This document shows positions 20,680-28,928 of a stretch of 44,489 nt of DNA, in pieces. The first letter of the stretch is position 1. Every line of letters begins with the position of its first letter. A program made the translations under genes and the position numbers. This stretch comes from Halalkalibacter hemicellulosilyticusJCM 9152 (lineage in GTDB: Bacteria; Bacillota; Bacilli; Bacillales; Bacillaceae_D). Below the pieces are notes generated by a model. It made no database searches. It was given only the letters and a program-made list of their open reading frames with translations, and had not been told where the DNA came from. Where the stretch lies: positions 1-44,489 of the forward strand of contig NZ_BAUU01000033.1 in NCBI RefSeq assembly GCF_000513115.1, in the 5' to 3' direction.

Positions 20680-21828
20680 ATGATTTATTTCGACCATGCT
20701 GCTTCATCATACCCAAAGCCGAGGAAAGTCGCAGAGGCGATGTCAGAAGCGGTTCTTACATATAGTGCGAATCCAGGGAGAGGTGGACACCGATTAGCAG
20801 AGCAAGCTCGCCTAGCCGTTGAAGGAGCGCGGAAGAAAGTGGCGCAATTGTTCTCCGCACCTAGTAGCAAGAATGTTTGGTTTTATCAAAATGCAACGAT
20901 GGCTATTAATCAAGCAATCTTAGGGTTTCCGTTTAAAAAAGGAGATCATGTGATTACAACGAAGTTTGAGCATAATTCAGTCATTCGTCCACTTAAACAA
21001 TTAATGAAAGAAAAAGAAATAGATGTGTCTTTTATCGAACCAAATGCTTCAGGACTTATAGTAGCTGAAGACGTGGTAGAAGAGATGACGAACCGCACGG
21101 TCTTAATTGCGGTTACCCATGCTTCAAATGTAACAGGAGCTGTTGTTCCGATACGTGAAATTTCAAATTATGTGAAGGAAAAGAAGATTGTCTTGTTTGT
21201 TGATGCTTCACAAACGGCGGGGACACTCCCTCTTTCGATGGAGGAGGACCATATTGACCTTCTTGCCTTTGCTGGACATAAATCATTGCTTGGTCCTCAA
21301 GGTACAGGTGTATTAATTAGTAAAAACGATTATGGATTAATCCCATTGATTGTCGGTGGTACAGGTAGCTATTCAGAGATGCCTCATCAGCCACAATCAT
21401 GGCCTGATCGCTATGAGGCAGGTACGTTGAATACTCCAGGGATTGTTGGTTTAGCAGCAGGGATTGATGAAATTAACGGTAGAGGACTAGATGAAATTTA
21501 TGAACATGAGCAATCGCTGCTCAAGCACTTCGTTTCAGAAAGTGAGAAGGTTGAAGGTTTGAAGCTAGTTGGTCCAACCGATTTAACAAAAAGGGTTGCT
21601 GTTGCTTCGTTTACAATGGATGGATTAGATAGTCATGAGGTAGCGATGATTTTGGATGAGCATTATCATATTGCCGTTCGCGCTGGATTACACTGTGCAC
21701 CCATTATTCATCAAGCGCTAGGGACAGTTGATACAGGACTAATCCGAGCTAGCTTTGGTCCATATAACAAATTAGAAGAAATAGATACGCTTATTCAAGC
21801 ATTACAAGATATAAGTGAAGCGTTTTAA
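20680..21828 (+). CDS. Cysteine desulfurase-family aminotransferase class V protein
   Basis: A 382-residue PLP enzyme of the NifS/SufS superfamily. It has the N-terminal IYFDHAASSYPKP, NPGRGGHRLA, the PLP-binding His-Lys pair in AGHKSLLGPQG (Lys201), and a candidate persulfide Cys339 in RAGLHCAP. It resembles the family of stand-alone desulfurase-like proteins, not the IscS or SufS operon enzymes; no scaffold gene is adjacent. The start is the ATG at 20680 after GAAAGGGTGA; an upstream in-frame extension would read through repeat B. Likely activity is sulfur release from cysteine, but the acceptor is unknown. Confidence 0.85.
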   Translation: MIYFDHAASSYPKPRKVAEAMSEAVLTYSANPGRGGHRLAEQARLAVEGARKKVAQLFSAPSSKNVWFYQNATMAINQAILGFPFKKGDHVITTKFEHNSVIRPLKQLMKEKEIDVSFIEPNASGLIVAEDVVEEMTNRTVLIAVTHASNVTGAVVPIREISNYVKEKKIVLFVDASQTAGTLPLSMEEDHIDLLAFAGHKSLLGPQGTGVLISKNDYGLIPLIVGGTGSYSEMPHQPQSWPDRYEAGTLNTPGIVGLAAGIDEINGRGLDEIYEHEQSLLKHFVSESEKVEGLKLVGPTDLTKRVAVASFTMDGLDSHEVAMILDEHYHIAVRAGLHCAPIIHQALGTVDTGLIRASFGPYNKLEEIDTLIQALQDISEAF

Positions 21829-21846
21829 TAGTGAGGAGAAGAAAAA

Positions 21847-22548
21847 ATGGTGTTGCTAGGTACAATTGTAAATGGGCTTGCGATCGTTGTAGCCTCTTTA
21901 ATGGGATTATTAATTAGAAGGATTCCAGATAAAATGAGGGAAACGATTATGATAGCCATTGCATTAGCTGTCGTTGTGTTAGGGCTTGATATGGCATTAA
22001 AGAGCGAACAGTTTTTAATTGTTATTGCTAGTTTAGTCGTTGGGGCGATTGTTGGCGAGATTCTAGATCTTGAAGGAGGATTAAATAAAGTAGGGGCGTG
22101 GATTGAACAACGACTTGGCGCAGCTGAAGAAGGTTCGATTGCAAAGGCATTTGTAACGACAACGCTTATTTATGTCGTAGGAGCGATGGCTATTCTAGGA
22201 GCATTAGATAGTGGTTTACGAGGAGATCATTCTGTTTTGTATACGAAATCAATGCTCGATGGTTTTACGGCCATGTTGTTTACATCGACGCTCGGGATAG
22301 GTGTGATCTTTTCCGCTATTCCGGTTGTTTTGTATCAAGGGGGAATTGCTTTGTTAGCGACGCAAATTTATGAATATGTTCCTCAAGCATTGATGAATCA
22401 ATTTATTGTCGAGATGACGGCGACAGGTGGGGTTATGATTATGGCGATTGGTTTAAATATTTCTGGGTTATTGAAGATTAGGGTGGCCAATCTATTACCA
22501 GGAATTGTCGTAGTTGCTGTAATTGTCACAGTTTTGCATATGATATAA
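21847..22548 (+). CDS. DUF554 family membrane protein
   Basis: A 233-residue, strongly hydrophobic protein with about six or seven membrane segments. The N-terminus LLGTIVNGLAIVVASLMGLLI and the GAMAILGALDSGLRGDHSVL loop are typical of the DUF554 (YdfK/YqgA-like) family, whose function is not established. It starts 18 bases after the desulfurase-like gene with GAGGAGAAG upstream, so the two are probably co-transcribed. Confidence 0.85.
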   Translation: MVLLGTIVNGLAIVVASLMGLLIRRIPDKMRETIMIAIALAVVVLGLDMALKSEQFLIVIASLVVGAIVGEILDLEGGLNKVGAWIEQRLGAAEEGSIAKAFVTTTLIYVVGAMAILGALDSGLRGDHSVLYTKSMLDGFTAMLFTSTLGIGVIFSAIPVVLYQGGIALLATQIYEYVPQALMNQFIVEMTATGGVMIMAIGLNISGLLKIRVANLLPGIVVVAVIVTVLHMI

Positions 22549-22663
22549 GAGGTTGTTGTATGACCTTTTTTGGTGTTTTTGAACATGCTCTATAAGTAAT
22601 TTTTGAATGGCTTTGCTGAAAGAGTGATGCCGACACTACTTGTGTAATTAAACTTCGAAGTTA

Positions 22664-22729
22664 AAAGAGCACTTGCACAGCTCGTTATGTTTCCTTGGAA
22701 ACAATAAAACGGCTGAGCACAGTGCTTTT
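22664..22729. terminator. Bidirectional terminator between DUF554 gene and yyaC
   Basis: A long imperfect hairpin with AAGAGCACT and AGTGCTTTT at its ends and a nested GTTTCCTTGGAAAC (22689-22702) at its tip. Each strand ends in T-rich sequence. It serves the convergent DUF554 gene and yyaC. Confidence 0.75.
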
Positions 22730-22730
22730 A

Positions 22731-23363
22731 TTAAGATAGAGCTGATTTTCCCTTTCGCTTCAAAGCTTCAAAGAATGTAGGAATCCGTTCTTGATTTGGA
22801 AGCATTTGATCGGCTTTTACAATTCCATTTGCCATTGAATCGGCCATTTCCATCACCGTATGAAGACGAGTGTTTTGTAACACAAAAAACTCCATCATTC
22901 CACCAACATTAACAATGCCTGTCATATGCATATCCCCAATTGGCGGTAGCTTCTTCGAAACGGCAGCTCCTGGCTGTACGGGTCCGTGGGCAATCGTCAT
23001 ATAGCCAACACTAGAGAGCTGTCCTAAACAAGCATCGATGGCAATAATGAAGGGACGCCAATGATCTCTCTTAATCTTCTCTAGCCGTTCTTCCATATTA
23101 ACGGCATGGAAAGGATGTTCCAATGTTCCATATACATGAAACCTGCGTAATGAAGCTGCTTTAAGCTTTGATCCAATAAGTGGTCCCAAGGAGTCACCTG
23201 TTGAACGATCAGTGCCAATACAAATAATAATGAGATCTCTTTTTGTAAAGAAAGCAGTCATTTCATGAAGGGTATTAGCCATTTGATTAATCGCATGTGG
23301 ATCATCATAGTGAAAACGCGCTTGTTCTTCTTTTTTTATGAATAGACGATGGTTTGTACTCAT
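22731..23363 (-). CDS. yyaC: Sporulation protein YyaC (DUF1256)
   Basis: A 210-residue protein of the DUF1256/YyaC family, structurally related to germination-protease-like hydrogenase-maturation folds. The core IICIGTDRSTGDSLGPLIGSKL and AIDACLGQLSSVGYMTIAHGP are characteristic. In B. subtilis yyaC is a forespore gene beside spo0J. The start is the ATG at 23363 directly after AAAGGAGG; the longer frame up to 23621 lies antisense to the next gene. It is one of the few core genes facing the origin. Confidence 0.88.
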   Translation of the reverse strand: MSTNHRLFIKKEEQARFHYDDPHAINQMANTLHEMTAFFTKRDLIIICIGTDRSTGDSLGPLIGSKLKAASLRRFHVYGTLEHPFHAVNMEERLEKIKRDHWRPFIIAIDACLGQLSSVGYMTIAHGPVQPGAAVSKKLPPIGDMHMTGIVNVGGMMEFFVLQNTRLHTVMEMADSMANGIVKADQMLPNQERIPTFFEALKRKGKSALS

Positions 23364-23391
23364 AACATCGCCTCCTTTGCCATAGTAGTAA

Positions 23392-23421
23392 CAGTATACG
23401 GTGCATTTTTCCTTTCTATAC
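23392..23421 (-). promoter_or_regulatory. Possible forespore (sigma-G/F type) promoter of yyaC
   Basis: On the minus strand GTATA (23421-23417) and TATACTG (23398-23392) are 18 bp apart, resembling the sigma-G -35 GNATA and -10 CATACTA. This fits the forespore expression known for yyaC, but the match is partial. Confidence 0.4.
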
Positions 23422-23463
23422 ATAGAGAGTGAAGAAAGAGGAAAAAAGAGAGGGATGACGGCT

Positions 23464-24486
23464 ATGTGGGCGAATGGATTTAAGTGGATGTTTTTAATCA
23501 TAGGAACAATGATTGGGGCTGGATATGCTTCGGGGAGGGAGCTTTGGGAGTTTTTTGGTGCAGAAAGTGGACTAGCGATCATGTTGTTTTCTTTTTTATT
23601 TGCTAGTTCATGCTTTATCATTCTATCGATAAGTGCAAAGCAGCAATCATCTCATTATTTGCCGGTTCTCCAAGAGATTATGGGGAAAAGGTTAGCGAGA
23701 ATGTATGATTGTATGATCCTAATCTATTTGTTTTCTGTAACGGTTATTATGCTTGCTGGTGGGGGAGCTACGTTAGAGGTTATTCATGTTCCATATTGGC
23801 TAGGAACTGTTTTTATTGGAGGAATGGTTGTCATTCTCTTTCTTTGGGATACACGTGGAATGACATCGATGAACGCCCTTATCATTCCTGTATTGATTCT
23901 CTTTCTATTAGGTGTCCTTATTGCCTTTCAATCATTACTAGGGTTTCCGATTCAATTTCGAGTTGAACAGCAGCACAATTGGCCGTCAGCCTTAACATTT
24001 ACAGCTTTAAATATTTTACCGTTAATCGCGGTCTTAAGTGCGGTCGGCAAAGAGATTAACCGTAAAGGTGAGATCTGGATCGCAAGTATAGGGAGTGGTG
24101 TTATTTTAGGAGGGATTTCGTATCTTTACAATGAATCGCTCTTGCAAGTATCTGGTGATATTATGCTCTATGAAATCCCATTGTTTGCGATTTTAAAGCA
24201 TTATCCTTATTTTATGGTGCTCGTTATGTCTGGGCTATTATGGTTGGCCATTTATACGACTGCAGCAGCGGGGGTATTTGGTCTTCTTTCACGTATGCGA
24301 GAATGGTTGAAGGGTCCTGCATGGCTCATTGCTCTACTTATTGTGAGTATCATGGCACCATTAACGACCATTGGCTTTTCGACGCTAATTTCGATTTTAT
24401 ATCCATTATACGGTGTGTTGAACTTGTATGTATTGGCGGCGATTCTGCTATATCCAATCTTACATCATCGTTCCATCGTGAAATGA
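23464..24486 (+). CDS. YkvI-like membrane transporter-type protein
   Basis: A 340-residue membrane protein with about ten hydrophobic segments. Its first helix FLIIGTMIGAGYASGRELWEFFG has the unwound GxGxASG-type loop seen in LeuT-fold transporters, and the whole resembles Bacillus YkvI. No substrate can be assigned. The ATG at 23464 lies nine bases after GAGAGGG; an ATG at 23455 abuts it. It diverges from yyaC and leads toward yyzM. Confidence 0.8.
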   Translation: MWANGFKWMFLIIGTMIGAGYASGRELWEFFGAESGLAIMLFSFLFASSCFIILSISAKQQSSHYLPVLQEIMGKRLARMYDCMILIYLFSVTVIMLAGGGATLEVIHVPYWLGTVFIGGMVVILFLWDTRGMTSMNALIIPVLILFLLGVLIAFQSLLGFPIQFRVEQQHNWPSALTFTALNILPLIAVLSAVGKEINRKGEIWIASIGSGVILGGISYLYNESLLQVSGDIMLYEIPLFAILKHYPYFMVLVMSGLLWLAIYTTAAAGVFGLLSRMREWLKGPAWLIALLIVSIMAPLTTIGFSTLISILYPLYGVLNLYVLAAILLYPILHHRSIVK

Positions 24487-24547
24487 TTCATTTTCGCGAC
24501 TAATTGATGTATAATAAAGAGGATTATAGAAGAAGGAGGGTCATGGC

Positions 24548-24745
24548 ATGTCAGATAAGGAATTTGCTTTGCATGATGTAGTTGAAATGAAGAAGCAGCA
24601 TCCTTGTGGTGAAAACCGTTGGCAAATTATTCGGATGGGGATGGATATTCGGATTAAGTGTCTTGGCTGTCAGCATAGTGTCATGCTACCTCGTAAAGAA
24701 TTTTTGAAGAAAATGAAACGAGTGCTAGAACGCGCTTCAACTTAA
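24548..24745 (+). CDS. yyzM: DUF951 family small protein YyzM
   Basis: A 65-residue protein with HDVVEMKKQHPCGENRW and IKCLGCQHSVMLPR, typical of DUF951 (YyzM), usually found just upstream of ychF. The CG and CLGC cysteines could bind a metal, but the function is unknown. GAAGGAGGG precedes the ATG. A terminator follows, so ychF has its own transcription start. Confidence 0.9.
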   Translation: MSDKEFALHDVVEMKKQHPCGENRWQIIRMGMDIRIKCLGCQHSVMLPRKEFLKKMKRVLERAST

Positions 24746-24754
24746 AACGGTGTG

Positions 24755-24796
24755 AAGGCATTATAGAAGAGGTCAATTCTTCTATGATGCCTTTTC
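24755..24796 (+). terminator. Terminator after yyzM
   Basis: AAGGCATTATAGAAGA (24755-24770) pairs with TCTTCTATGATGCCTT (24778-24793) with one G-T pair; four T overlap the end. Confidence 0.82.
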
Positions 24797-24999
24797 CTAT
24801 AGGAATGTATCTGATCGTTTCATTTAAAGATTTAGCATCGCTGCTGTACGTTCCCGTATAGAGCATTGCAAAAGCAATCTTTTTCAATCGTCTATGACAA
24901 TAGGTTGTATTTTTCATCCAAACTCACTATAATTGGAATGATTATGATCGATAAATGAAGTAATGAAGTGGATGTTGAAATAGAAAGGGAAGTGACCGA

Positions 25000-26100
25000 A
25001 TGGCTTTAACGACAGGAATTGTAGGGTTACCGAATGTCGGGAAATCAACGTTATTTAACGCAATTACACAAGCGGGAGCTGAATCAGCGAATTATCCGTT
25101 CTGTACGATTGATCCGAATGTCGGTATTGTTGAAGTACCAGATGTACGTTTGCAAAAGCTAACAGAGCTTGTAACACCGAAGAAAACGATCCCAACCGCA
25201 TTTGAGTTTACTGATATTGCTGGTATTGTCGAAGGAGCAAGTAAAGGAGAAGGGTTAGGAAATAAGTTTCTTTCGCACATTCGCCAAGTCGATGCAATCT
25301 CGCATGTCGTTCGTTGTTTTGCAGATGAGAATATTACGCACGTTTCCGGTGGGGTAGATCCGCTTCGTGATATCCAGGTGATTAATTTAGAGTTAATTCT
25401 TGCGGACTTTGAAACGATTGATAAGCGCTTTACTAGAGTGGCGAAGCTAGCGAAGACAAAAGATAAGGAAGCTGTTGCTGAGCTTGAAGTATTAGAAATG
25501 CTTAAGGCGGCTTTTGAAGAAGAGAAGCCTGCAAGAAGCATTGATTTTACGGATGAACAACTGGCTATCGTGAAGCAGTTTCATTTGCTAACGATTAAGC
25601 CTGTTTTATATGTAGCAAATGTGAGCGAGGATGACCTACTAGCTCCAGATGATAATGAGTATGTACAAAAGGTTAAAGAGTTTGCTCATGCAGAAAATAG
25701 TGAAGTCATTGTTGTTTGTGCAAAAATCGAATCAGAAATTGCTGAGCTTGAAGGTGAAGAAAAGGATATGTTCCTTGAAGAACTCGGTATTGAGGAGTCA
25801 GGATTAGATCAATTGATCCGCGCAGCCTATCAGTTATTAGGCTTACAAACATACTTCACAGCTGGTGTACAAGAGGTGCGTGCATGGACATTCCGAAAAG
25901 GGACGAAAGCGCCACAAGCGGCAGGAATTATTCATACTGATTTTGAAAAAGGCTTCATCCGTGCTGAAACGGTATCGTATGATGATTTAATGGAAGCAGG
26001 CTCGATGAATGCAGCAAAGGAAAAAGGGAAAGTTCGTTTAGAAGGAAAAGAGTATATCGTCCAAGATGGCGATGTTATCCATTTTAGATTTAATGTATAA
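25000..26100 (+). CDS. ychF: Redox-regulated ATPase YchF
   Basis: An Obg-related P-loop protein that prefers ATP and binds ribosomes. The 366 residues have GLPNVGKST (9-17), the switch regions around DIAGIVEGASKGEG, NVSEDD in place of the GTP-specific NKxD, a coiled-coil insertion (about 130-170) and the C-terminal TGS domain (HTDFEKGFIRAE to HFRFNV). AAAGGGAAGTGA precedes the ATG. Confidence 0.96.
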   Translation: MALTTGIVGLPNVGKSTLFNAITQAGAESANYPFCTIDPNVGIVEVPDVRLQKLTELVTPKKTIPTAFEFTDIAGIVEGASKGEGLGNKFLSHIRQVDAISHVVRCFADENITHVSGGVDPLRDIQVINLELILADFETIDKRFTRVAKLAKTKDKEAVAELEVLEMLKAAFEEEKPARSIDFTDEQLAIVKQFHLLTIKPVLYVANVSEDDLLAPDDNEYVQKVKEFAHAENSEVIVVCAKIESEIAELEGEEKDMFLEELGIEESGLDQLIRAAYQLLGLQTYFTAGVQEVRAWTFRKGTKAPQAAGIIHTDFEKGFIRAETVSYDDLMEAGSMNAAKEKGKVRLEGKEYIVQDGDVIHFRFNV

Positions 26101-26140
26101 AATGTGAAACCGAATCTATGTCCTTTCCTCGGAAAGCTTA

Positions 26141-26182
26141 TGAACTCCGATAGTCTGTAACACTATCGGAGTTCACCTTTTT
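26141..26182 (+). terminator. Terminator after ychF
   Basis: TGAACTCCGATAG (26141-26153) and CTATCGGAGTTCA (26163-26175) form a perfect 13-bp stem, followed by CCTTTTT. Confidence 0.9.
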
Positions 26183-26254
26183 ATGTGGTCTCTGAAACAG
26201 TGTTTTTACTAGAGCGTTTACTCTGAGTGAATCTTATTTTAAGGTGAAATAGCA

Positions 26255-26283
26255 TTGCGGTACAGCGAACGATCTGTTATAAT
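26255..26283 (+). promoter_or_regulatory. Promoter of rpsF-ssb-rpsR
   Basis: Consensus -10 TATAAT (26278-26283) with a weak -35 TTGCGG (26255-26260) at 17 bp, about 90 bases upstream of rpsF. Confidence 0.7.
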
Positions 26284-26321
26284 ATTGGAATGTGAGTAAA
26301 ATGACTTATTTTGATGAGTTT

Positions 26322-26352
26322 TGCTCCTTGCTCCGTTAGTGGAGCCGTTAGA
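26322..26352 (+). promoter_or_regulatory. rpsF leader hairpin with CCG, possible S6:S18 autoregulatory site
   Basis: GCTCC (26330-26334) pairs with GGAGC (26341-26345), and CCG follows at 26345-26347. Leaders of rpsF that bind the S6:S18 heterodimer use a hairpin next to a CCG; position and content fit, but I did not fold the whole leader. Confidence 0.5.
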
Positions 26353-26372
26353 CCAAAAGGAGGTGGATCGGA

Positions 26373-26659
26373 ATGCGTAAGTACGAAATTATGTACATCA
26401 TCGCTCCAAACCTAGACGAGGCAGCAACTAAAGAAGTATTGAACGTTTTAACAATGTTCTTACAACGAATGGTGCTGAAATCGAAAAGGTGAATGAAATG
26501 GGTAAGCGTCGTTTAGCATATGAAATCAATGATTTCCGCGAGGGTTTCTATGTATTGCTAAATGTACAATCTAACTCAGAAGCGATTGCAGAATTTAACC
26601 GTCTTATTAAGATCAACGAAAGCGTTATTCGTGTTCTTATTACAAAAGACGAAGAATAA
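26373..26659 (+). pseudogene. rpsF: 30S ribosomal protein S6, apparent -1 frameshift
   Basis: The first frame gives [23 protein letters not shown] and then stops early. The rest of S6 ([24 protein letters not shown] to VLITKDEE) continues in another frame. Restoring one base near 26441 (TTG-GAA instead of TTGAAC) gives a seamless 95-residue S6 with the expected ERFNNVL segment. The gene has GGAGGTG, its promoter and its conserved place before ssb and rpsR. A single missing G in so conserved a gene most likely reflects a sequence error; a true lesion or programmed shift is less likely. Confidence 0.9.
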
Positions 26660-26684
26660 TGAATGGAAAATGGGAGGGGTATGA

Positions 26685-27161
26685 ATGCTTAACCGAGTCG
26701 TGCTAGTTGGACGTTTAACGCGTGATCCTGAACTGCGTTACACACCAAATGGAGTTGCTGTTGCAAACTTTACGCTTGCTGTGAATCGAACGTTTTCGAA
26801 TCGGCAAGGAGAGCGTGAGGCTGACTTCATTAATTGTGTCGTCTGGCAGAAGCAAGCTGAAAATGTCGCAAACTATTTGAAAAAGGGTAGTTTAGCGGGA
26901 GTGGATGGCCGTATACAAACACGTAGCTATGACAACAATGAAGGCCGTAGAGTCTTTATCACAGAAGTCGTTGCAGAAAGTGTACAATTTCTTGAGCCTC
27001 GTAATAGTGGAGGGGCAGGGAATGAATCATTTGGCGGACCTCCAAGTTCAGCAGGGAACAATGACTTTGGTAAGCAGCCAAATCGTTCATCTGGTTTTGA
27101 TGATCCGTTTGCAAATGATGGCAAGCCAATTGATATTTCAGATGATGATTTACCGTTTTAA
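26685..27161 (+). CDS. ssbA: Single-stranded DNA-binding protein SsbA
   Basis: A 158-residue OB-fold protein ([21 protein letters not shown], then [18 protein letters not shown]). It has a flexible Gly/Ser/Asn-rich tail and the acidic C-terminal tip DDDLPF that recruits replication and repair partners. GGGAGGGG lies upstream. It sits between the S6 and S18 genes as in all Bacillus, linking replication and translation gene expression. Confidence 0.96.
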   Translation: MLNRVVLVGRLTRDPELRYTPNGVAVANFTLAVNRTFSNRQGEREADFINCVVWQKQAENVANYLKKGSLAGVDGRIQTRSYDNNEGRRVFITEVVAESVQFLEPRNSGGAGNESFGGPPSSAGNNDFGKQPNRSSGFDDPFANDGKPIDISDDDLPF

Positions 27162-27229
27162 TTACCTCTCACCTTTAATGAATGGTTATGTGAATAGAAT
27201 CCAATTTAAAAGGAAAGGAGTGCTGTCAA

Positions 27230-27463
27230 ATGGCTCGTCGTGGTCGTCCAAAGCGTCGTAAGGTTTGTTTCTTTACAGTGAACAAAATTACGAAAATCGA
27301 TTACAAAGATACGGATCTTCTTAAGCGTTTCATTTCAGAGCGTGGTAAAATCTTACCTCGCCGTGTAACTGGAACATCAGCGAAGTATCAACGTCAATTA
27401 ACAATTGCCATTAAGCGTGCTCGTCAAATCGCTTTATTGCCATATGTGAATGATGTAAACTAA
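27230..27463 (+). CDS. rpsR: 30S ribosomal protein S18
   Basis: A 77-residue basic protein, [19 protein letters not shown], with the S18 core [19 protein letters not shown] and the ending [11 protein letters not shown]. It binds S6 on the platform of the 30S subunit. AAAGGAGTG precedes the ATG. It is the last core gene before the accessory block. Confidence 0.97.
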   Translation: MARRGRPKRRKVCFFTVNKITKIDYKDTDLLKRFISERGKILPRRVTGTSAKYQRQLTIAIKRARQIALLPYVNDVN

Positions 27464-27472
27464 TATGAATGA

Positions 27473-27503
27473 GACACAGTGTTTATCACTGTGTCTTTTT
27501 TTA
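27473..27503 (+). terminator. Terminator after rpsR
   Basis: GACACAGTG (27473-27481) pairs with CACTGTGTC (27487-27495) over a 5-base loop, followed by seven T. Confidence 0.9.
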
Positions 27504-27635
27504 TTATGATAAAATTTTAAATATTAAATAAGAAAGTAAAGGGGTGTGTAGGGGCCGATGAGTTATTCATCACTGTCTTTACTAACTCGGGAATAAAAGT
27601 TTTTTCATGTTGAAACAGGTAAAGGGGTATGCTCT

Positions 27636-27746
27636 TTGAAAGTAAAAAAGGTCCTCTCTCCAAATGGAAAGAAATCCGTGGTATTAGTTGATGATGTCTA
27701 AAAAATTATTGAAGAAGTATCAATGTATTTAAAATACCTTGAGTAA
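27636..27746 (+). pseudogene. Fossil N-terminus of a tyrosine recombinase/integrase-like protein
   Basis: From a TTG the frame reads LKVKKVLSPNGKKSVVLVDD, a stop at codon 22, then KIIEEVSMYLKYLE in the same frame before another stop. The pattern (KVxxVxxxNGKKxxVLVDDDG followed by PVxxYLKYL) resembles the N-terminus of Tn554-type tyrosine recombinases. Nothing of the catalytic domain remains. The assignment rests on about 35 residues and is tentative. Confidence 0.4.
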
Positions 27747-27759
27747 AAAGAGTTCTCAC

Positions 27760-27897
27760 TTGGTAGAGGGCAGGTCGTTCGACCCCTGTAGCCTGTGTCA
27801 GATCGGTGTACGACACGCCTTCGTAACCTTTCCGTCAAAATACGCAAAGCGCCGCATCCAGTGCTTGATCCACATCGAATTCGCGTTTACGTCCCAT
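27760..27897 (-). pseudogene. Truncated TetR-family regulator (nonsense codon, C-terminus lost)
   Basis: The minus strand has GGAAGGAG, an ATG at 27897 and MGRKREFDVDQALDAALCVF, then TGA at codon 21. It continues in frame RKGYEGVSYTDLTQATGVER to codon 46, matching a TetR DNA-binding domain in which the stop replaces Trp. Homology ends at about 27760 beside the recombinase fossil. The ligand domain is gone. It diverges from the SDR gene at 28127, so it was probably its repressor. Confidence 0.75.
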
Positions 27898-28013
27898 CTG
27901 TTAAATCTCCTTCCTTAAATATTTCTCATATTATCATAACACACGTTACAAATATATTACTACTCATTGAAAACTAATGTAGGGACTAAAATTCCGTAAT
28001 GAACATTATGTTA

Positions 28014-28042
28014 TTGACATTATTTACATGGATGTGTAACAT
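28014..28042 (+). promoter_or_regulatory. Promoter of the SDR gene cluster
   Basis: Consensus -35 TTGACA (28014-28019) and a weak -10 TAACAT (28037-28042), 17 bp apart, lie between the TetR fossil and the first SDR gene. Confidence 0.55.
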
Positions 28043-28050
28043 AACATTAT

Positions 28051-28064
28051 GTAACGATCGTTAC
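28051..28064. promoter_or_regulatory. Palindromic operator upstream of the SDR cluster
   Basis: GTAACGATCGTTAC is a perfect 14-bp palindrome just downstream of the -10 box. It is preceded by a looser pair, AACATTATGTT (28002-28012) and ATAACATTATGTAAC (28041-28055). The placement is typical of a TetR operator; its probable repressor (27897) is broken. Confidence 0.6.
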
Positions 28065-28126
28065 GATATTGCGCAGAACATCTACGACGGACTATTCTGC
28101 GAAAAATTCTTTTAAGGAGGTTAGAT

Positions 28127-28888
28127 ATGCAACAATTTTTGAAAGGAAAGGTTGTTCTTATTACTGGTGGTTCGCGTGGACTTGGTGCCACTATGGCTGA
28201 AACGTTTGCCGATTATGGAGCGGATGTTGCCATCAGTTATTCAGCATCGGTTGACCAAGCAGAGGCTGTCGTGGAAAAACTGAAGTCCAGAGGGGTTCGC
28301 TCGTTGGCGATCAAAAGTGACCAAGCAGAGCTTTCTTCTGCTAAATCTCTAGTGAATTCAGTAGTGACCGAGTTCGGAAAGCTCGATGTTCTCGTAAATA
28401 ATGCTGGCATTACAAAGCAAGGTACGATGGTAGATGATCCCGGATTAGACGAAGAACAATACAATCGTCAGTGGCAAGTAAATGTGATGGGATCGATCGC
28501 TAATACTCGTGCGTCGGCAGCAAAATTAGCAGATGGAGGGCGCATTATTTTTATCGGTTCTCGACTTGCTGATTACGTCCCTTTTAGAGGAGTCGCCGAT
28601 TACGCTGGAACAAAGGCGGCGCTTGTTGGATATTCGAAAGGTATTGCACGTGACCTAGGTCCTCGTAATATCACTGTCAATGTAGTGCAGCCAGGCGTCA
28701 TGCCTACAGATATGAACAAAGACGTGTCCGATCATCTTCCCCCGGTTGAAACTTTCTTAGATATGCACCCGATCCGTCGTTTTGCAACCTTAGAAGAAGC
28801 ATCAGAAGCTGTGTGTTTTCTCGCCGGACCACATGGGAGTTACATTACTGGAGAAGTTCTCAATATATCTGGCGGTGTTGGAATCTAA
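28127..28888 (+). CDS. Short-chain dehydrogenase/reductase (classical SDR, FabG-like)
   Basis: A 253-residue NAD(P)-dependent oxidoreductase. It has the cofactor loop TGGSRGLG (13-20), NNAG (91-94), the catalytic Ser145, Tyr159 and Lys163 (YAGTK), and the C-terminal GEVLNISGGVGI. Basic residues after the glycine loop suggest NADPH use (inference). The substrate is unknown. TAAGGAGG lies before the ATG. This is the only one of the three SDR genes here that looks intact. It heads a small operon whose later members are damaged. Confidence 0.88.
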   Translation: MQQFLKGKVVLITGGSRGLGATMAETFADYGADVAISYSASVDQAEAVVEKLKSRGVRSLAIKSDQAELSSAKSLVNSVVTEFGKLDVLVNNAGITKQGTMVDDPGLDEEQYNRQWQVNVMGSIANTRASAAKLADGGRIIFIGSRLADYVPFRGVADYAGTKAALVGYSKGIARDLGPRNITVNVVQPGVMPTDMNKDVSDHLPPVETFLDMHPIRRFATLEEASEAVCFLAGPHGSYITGEVLNISGGVGI

Positions 28889-28928
28889 GTCAAATTTGGC
28901 TGAAATAAACATTTAAAGGAGAAAAGAT

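Noticed and set aside
26430-26480. Programmed frameshift in rpsF
   Set aside because: No slippery heptamer or downstream structure is evident at the break, and S6 genes are not known to use frameshifting.
27536-27600. Possible riboswitch-like inverted repeat (AGTAAAG ... CTTTACT)
   Set aside because: The arms are short, no intact gene follows, and no known riboswitch core is recognisable.
27755-27795. tRNA-like string (TTGGTAGAG, GTTCGA) in the gap after rpsR
   Set aside because: The minus strand here codes GVERPALYQ of the TetR fossil; no acceptor or anticodon stem can be formed.
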